Source of the DNA: an uncultured Mailhella sp. | GTDB taxonomy: Bacteria > Desulfobacterota > Desulfovibrionia > Desulfovibrionales > Desulfovibrionaceae | Length of the DNA: 7,467 nucleotides | Direction: 5' to 3' | Assembly (NCBI GenBank): GCA_905192935.1 | Contig: CAJJMX010000078.1 | Location: 1 to 7,467, forward strand | Shown here: in pieces, positions 6,245 through 7,467 of the stretch | Numbering within the stretch: the stretch's first letter is position 1 | Layout: each line of letters begins with the position of its first letter | Notes under the pieces: generated by a model | Databases searched by the model: none | What the model was told of the DNA's origin: nothing | Seen by the model: only the letters and a program-made list of their open reading frames with translations | Position numbers and translations under genes: made by a program

Positions 6245-7467
6245 CTAAAAGGAGTTCGAAAACGCCTGATGATCACGCAGAACCCAGGTGTCCTTGAATC
6301 CGCCGCCCTGACTGGAGTTGACCACAAAGGAGTCAGCCTGACGGGCAAAGCGGGTCAGTCCGCTTTTCCAGACCACCGTATCATCGGAGGAAGAGAGCAC
6401 AAAGGCGCGCAGATCCGCCTTGCGATAGACGACACTGTGCTCTTCCATGGTTTCGAGGTCCTTGAAGTTGATGACTTCCTGAGCGATCCAGCGGCGCGGC
6501 TCGGTGCGGATGAGTTCCTTCAGCTGCTCCAGACGGTCGTGCTCCAGATCCCGTCCGAACACCACGCCGTAGCCTCCGGCTTCGCTCACATCCTTGATGA
6601 CCAGCTTTTCCGCATGGGCAAGCACGTATTCCCGGTCCTCCTCGTAATAGGGGAGATAGGTGGGGGCATTCTGCAGAATGGCCTTTTCACCGAGATAGTA
6701 TTCCACCATGCGGGGGACGAAGTAATACAGTCCCTTGTCGTCCGCCACACCGTTGCCGGGACAGTTCATCAGGGCCACGTTGCCCTCGGCGTAGGCCTGC
6801 ATGAGATTGGGCACGCCGAGAAGGGAGTCGGGCTCAAAGGCCATGGGATCGAGATACTCGTCGGACACGCGCCTGTAGATGGCGCCCACCAGCGTTTTTT
6901 CGTGGAAGATCCCCTGATAGTACACATGGTTGTCTTCCACAATGAGATCTCCGGGAAACGCGAGGACCGATCCTGTGCGCTCCGCGAGATAGGAATGTTC
7001 GAAAAACGCGGAGTTGTAGCGCCCGGGAGTGAAGACCACGTTCAGACCGCCGTTGACGTTCATGTCGTCCATGACGTGCCTGAGAAGATCCGGATAGTCG
7101 CGATTGTCTTCGATATGGTTGGCGGAAAACGTTTCCGGACTCACCTTGCGCGATATGGACCGGGCAATGAGCGGATAGGACGCGCCGGAAGGAATACGGA
7201 GATTGTCTTCCAGAACAAACCATTTCCCGTCCCTGGCCTGCACCAGATCTATGCCGGCAATATGAGCGAATATGCCGTGCGGAGGACGGATCCCCTCACA
7301 CTGCGGAAGGTAGCCTTTGGAGGCATAGACGAAGGATTTGGGGACAACGTTATTTTTAAGGATATTCTTTTCGCCGTAAACATCGGCAAGGAACAGGTTG
7401 AGAGCTCTGACGCGCTGCGCAAGCCCCTTCTCCAGATAGGCCCATTCTTCGGGCTCGATGACGCGGG
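6245..7467 (-). CDS. Circularly permuted ATP-grasp ligase (COG2308 type), 5' end missing
   Basis: This predicted ATP-dependent carboxylate-amine ligase activates a carboxylate as an acyl phosphate and joins it to an amine. It belongs to the circularly permuted ATP-grasp group. The frame is open from the window edge; 406 residues are visible, and I estimate that 60-90 N-terminal residues lie outside. In fragment numbering, signatures in order are RVRALNLFL near 15-23, PHGIFAHIAGIDLV near 62-75, VLEDNLRIPSGASY at 84-97, the glycine-rich nucleotide loop GGYG at 297-300, DLRAFVL at 351-357, SGLTRFA at 368-374 and NSSQGGGFKDTW at 383-394. The GTG at 7243 that would give a 332-residue product is not a real start, because family-conserved sequence continues upstream. 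The gene ends in TAG, 32 bases before the alpha-E start. The substrate is unknown; the promoter lies beyond the window. Confidence 0.94.
   Translation of the reverse strand, partial: RVIEPEEWAYLEKGLAQRVRALNLFLADVYGEKNILKNNVVPKSFVYASKGYLPQCEGIRPPHGIFAHIAGIDLVQARDGKWFVLEDNLRIPSGASYPLIARSISRKVSPETFSANHIEDNRDYPDLLRHVMDDMNVNGGLNVVFTPGRYNSAFFEHSYLAERTGSVLAFPGDLIVEDNHVYYQGIFHEKTLVGAIYRRVSDEYLDPMAFEPDSLLGVPNLMQAYAEGNVALMNCPGNGVADDKGLYYFVPRMVEYYLGEKAILQNAPTYLPYYEEDREYVLAHAEKLVIKDVSEAGGYGVVFGRDLEHDRLEQLKELIRTEPRRWIAQEVINFKDLETMEEHSVVYRKADLRAFVLSSSDDTVVWKSGLTRFARQADSFVVNSSQGGGFKDTWVLRDHQAFSNSF

Overview
The window looks like chromosome from a delta-type sulfate reducer, most likely Desulfovibrionaceae. 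This rests on high-GC codon use, on an L28 protein of the four-cysteine type whose sequence resembles Desulfovibrio L28 as I remember it, and on the gene families present. The assignment comes from recognition by eye, not from a search. No mobile element, CRISPR array, tRNA or rRNA is visible.

Left part, plus strand (about 1-2800): a gene-poor leader of about 270 bases carries a weak candidate terminator, a candidate promoter and a short inverted repeat. It leads into rpmB, which ends at a strong intrinsic terminator. Next come a rhomboid intramembrane protease with an extra N-terminal cytoplasmic region and, 17 bases after it, tgt (queuine tRNA-ribosyltransferase). A strong hairpin terminator closes this pair. 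These are ordinary housekeeping genes.

Right part, minus strand (2853-7467, transcribed right to left, 5' end outside the window): five genes form one compact operon. In transcription order they are a circularly permuted ATP-grasp ligase (COG2308 type, N-terminus cut by the window edge), a short alpha-E protein (COG2307 type), a transglutaminase-like cysteine protein with an intact Cys-His-Asp triad, and two tandem proteins of the succinylglutamate desuccinylase/aspartoacylase (AspA/AstE) zinc hydrolase family. The last four genes are chained by three successive 4-base ATGA stop/start overlaps, which suggests fixed stoichiometry or a physical complex.

The ATP-grasp/alpha-E/transglutaminase trio is a known conserved association, predicted from comparative genomics to make or attach a peptide-like product; no substrate is visible here. 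The most notable point is the two AspA-like proteins. The first keeps its zinc ligands and catalytic glutamate. At the aligned positions the second has lost both zinc histidines and the catalytic glutamate, but keeps the Asn-Arg pair expected to hold the substrate carboxylate and the C-terminal beta domain. It is probably a pseudoenzyme partner of the first. The cluster can be read as an amide/peptide-forming and peptide-trimming system with an active/inactive hydrolase pair; this reading is inference.
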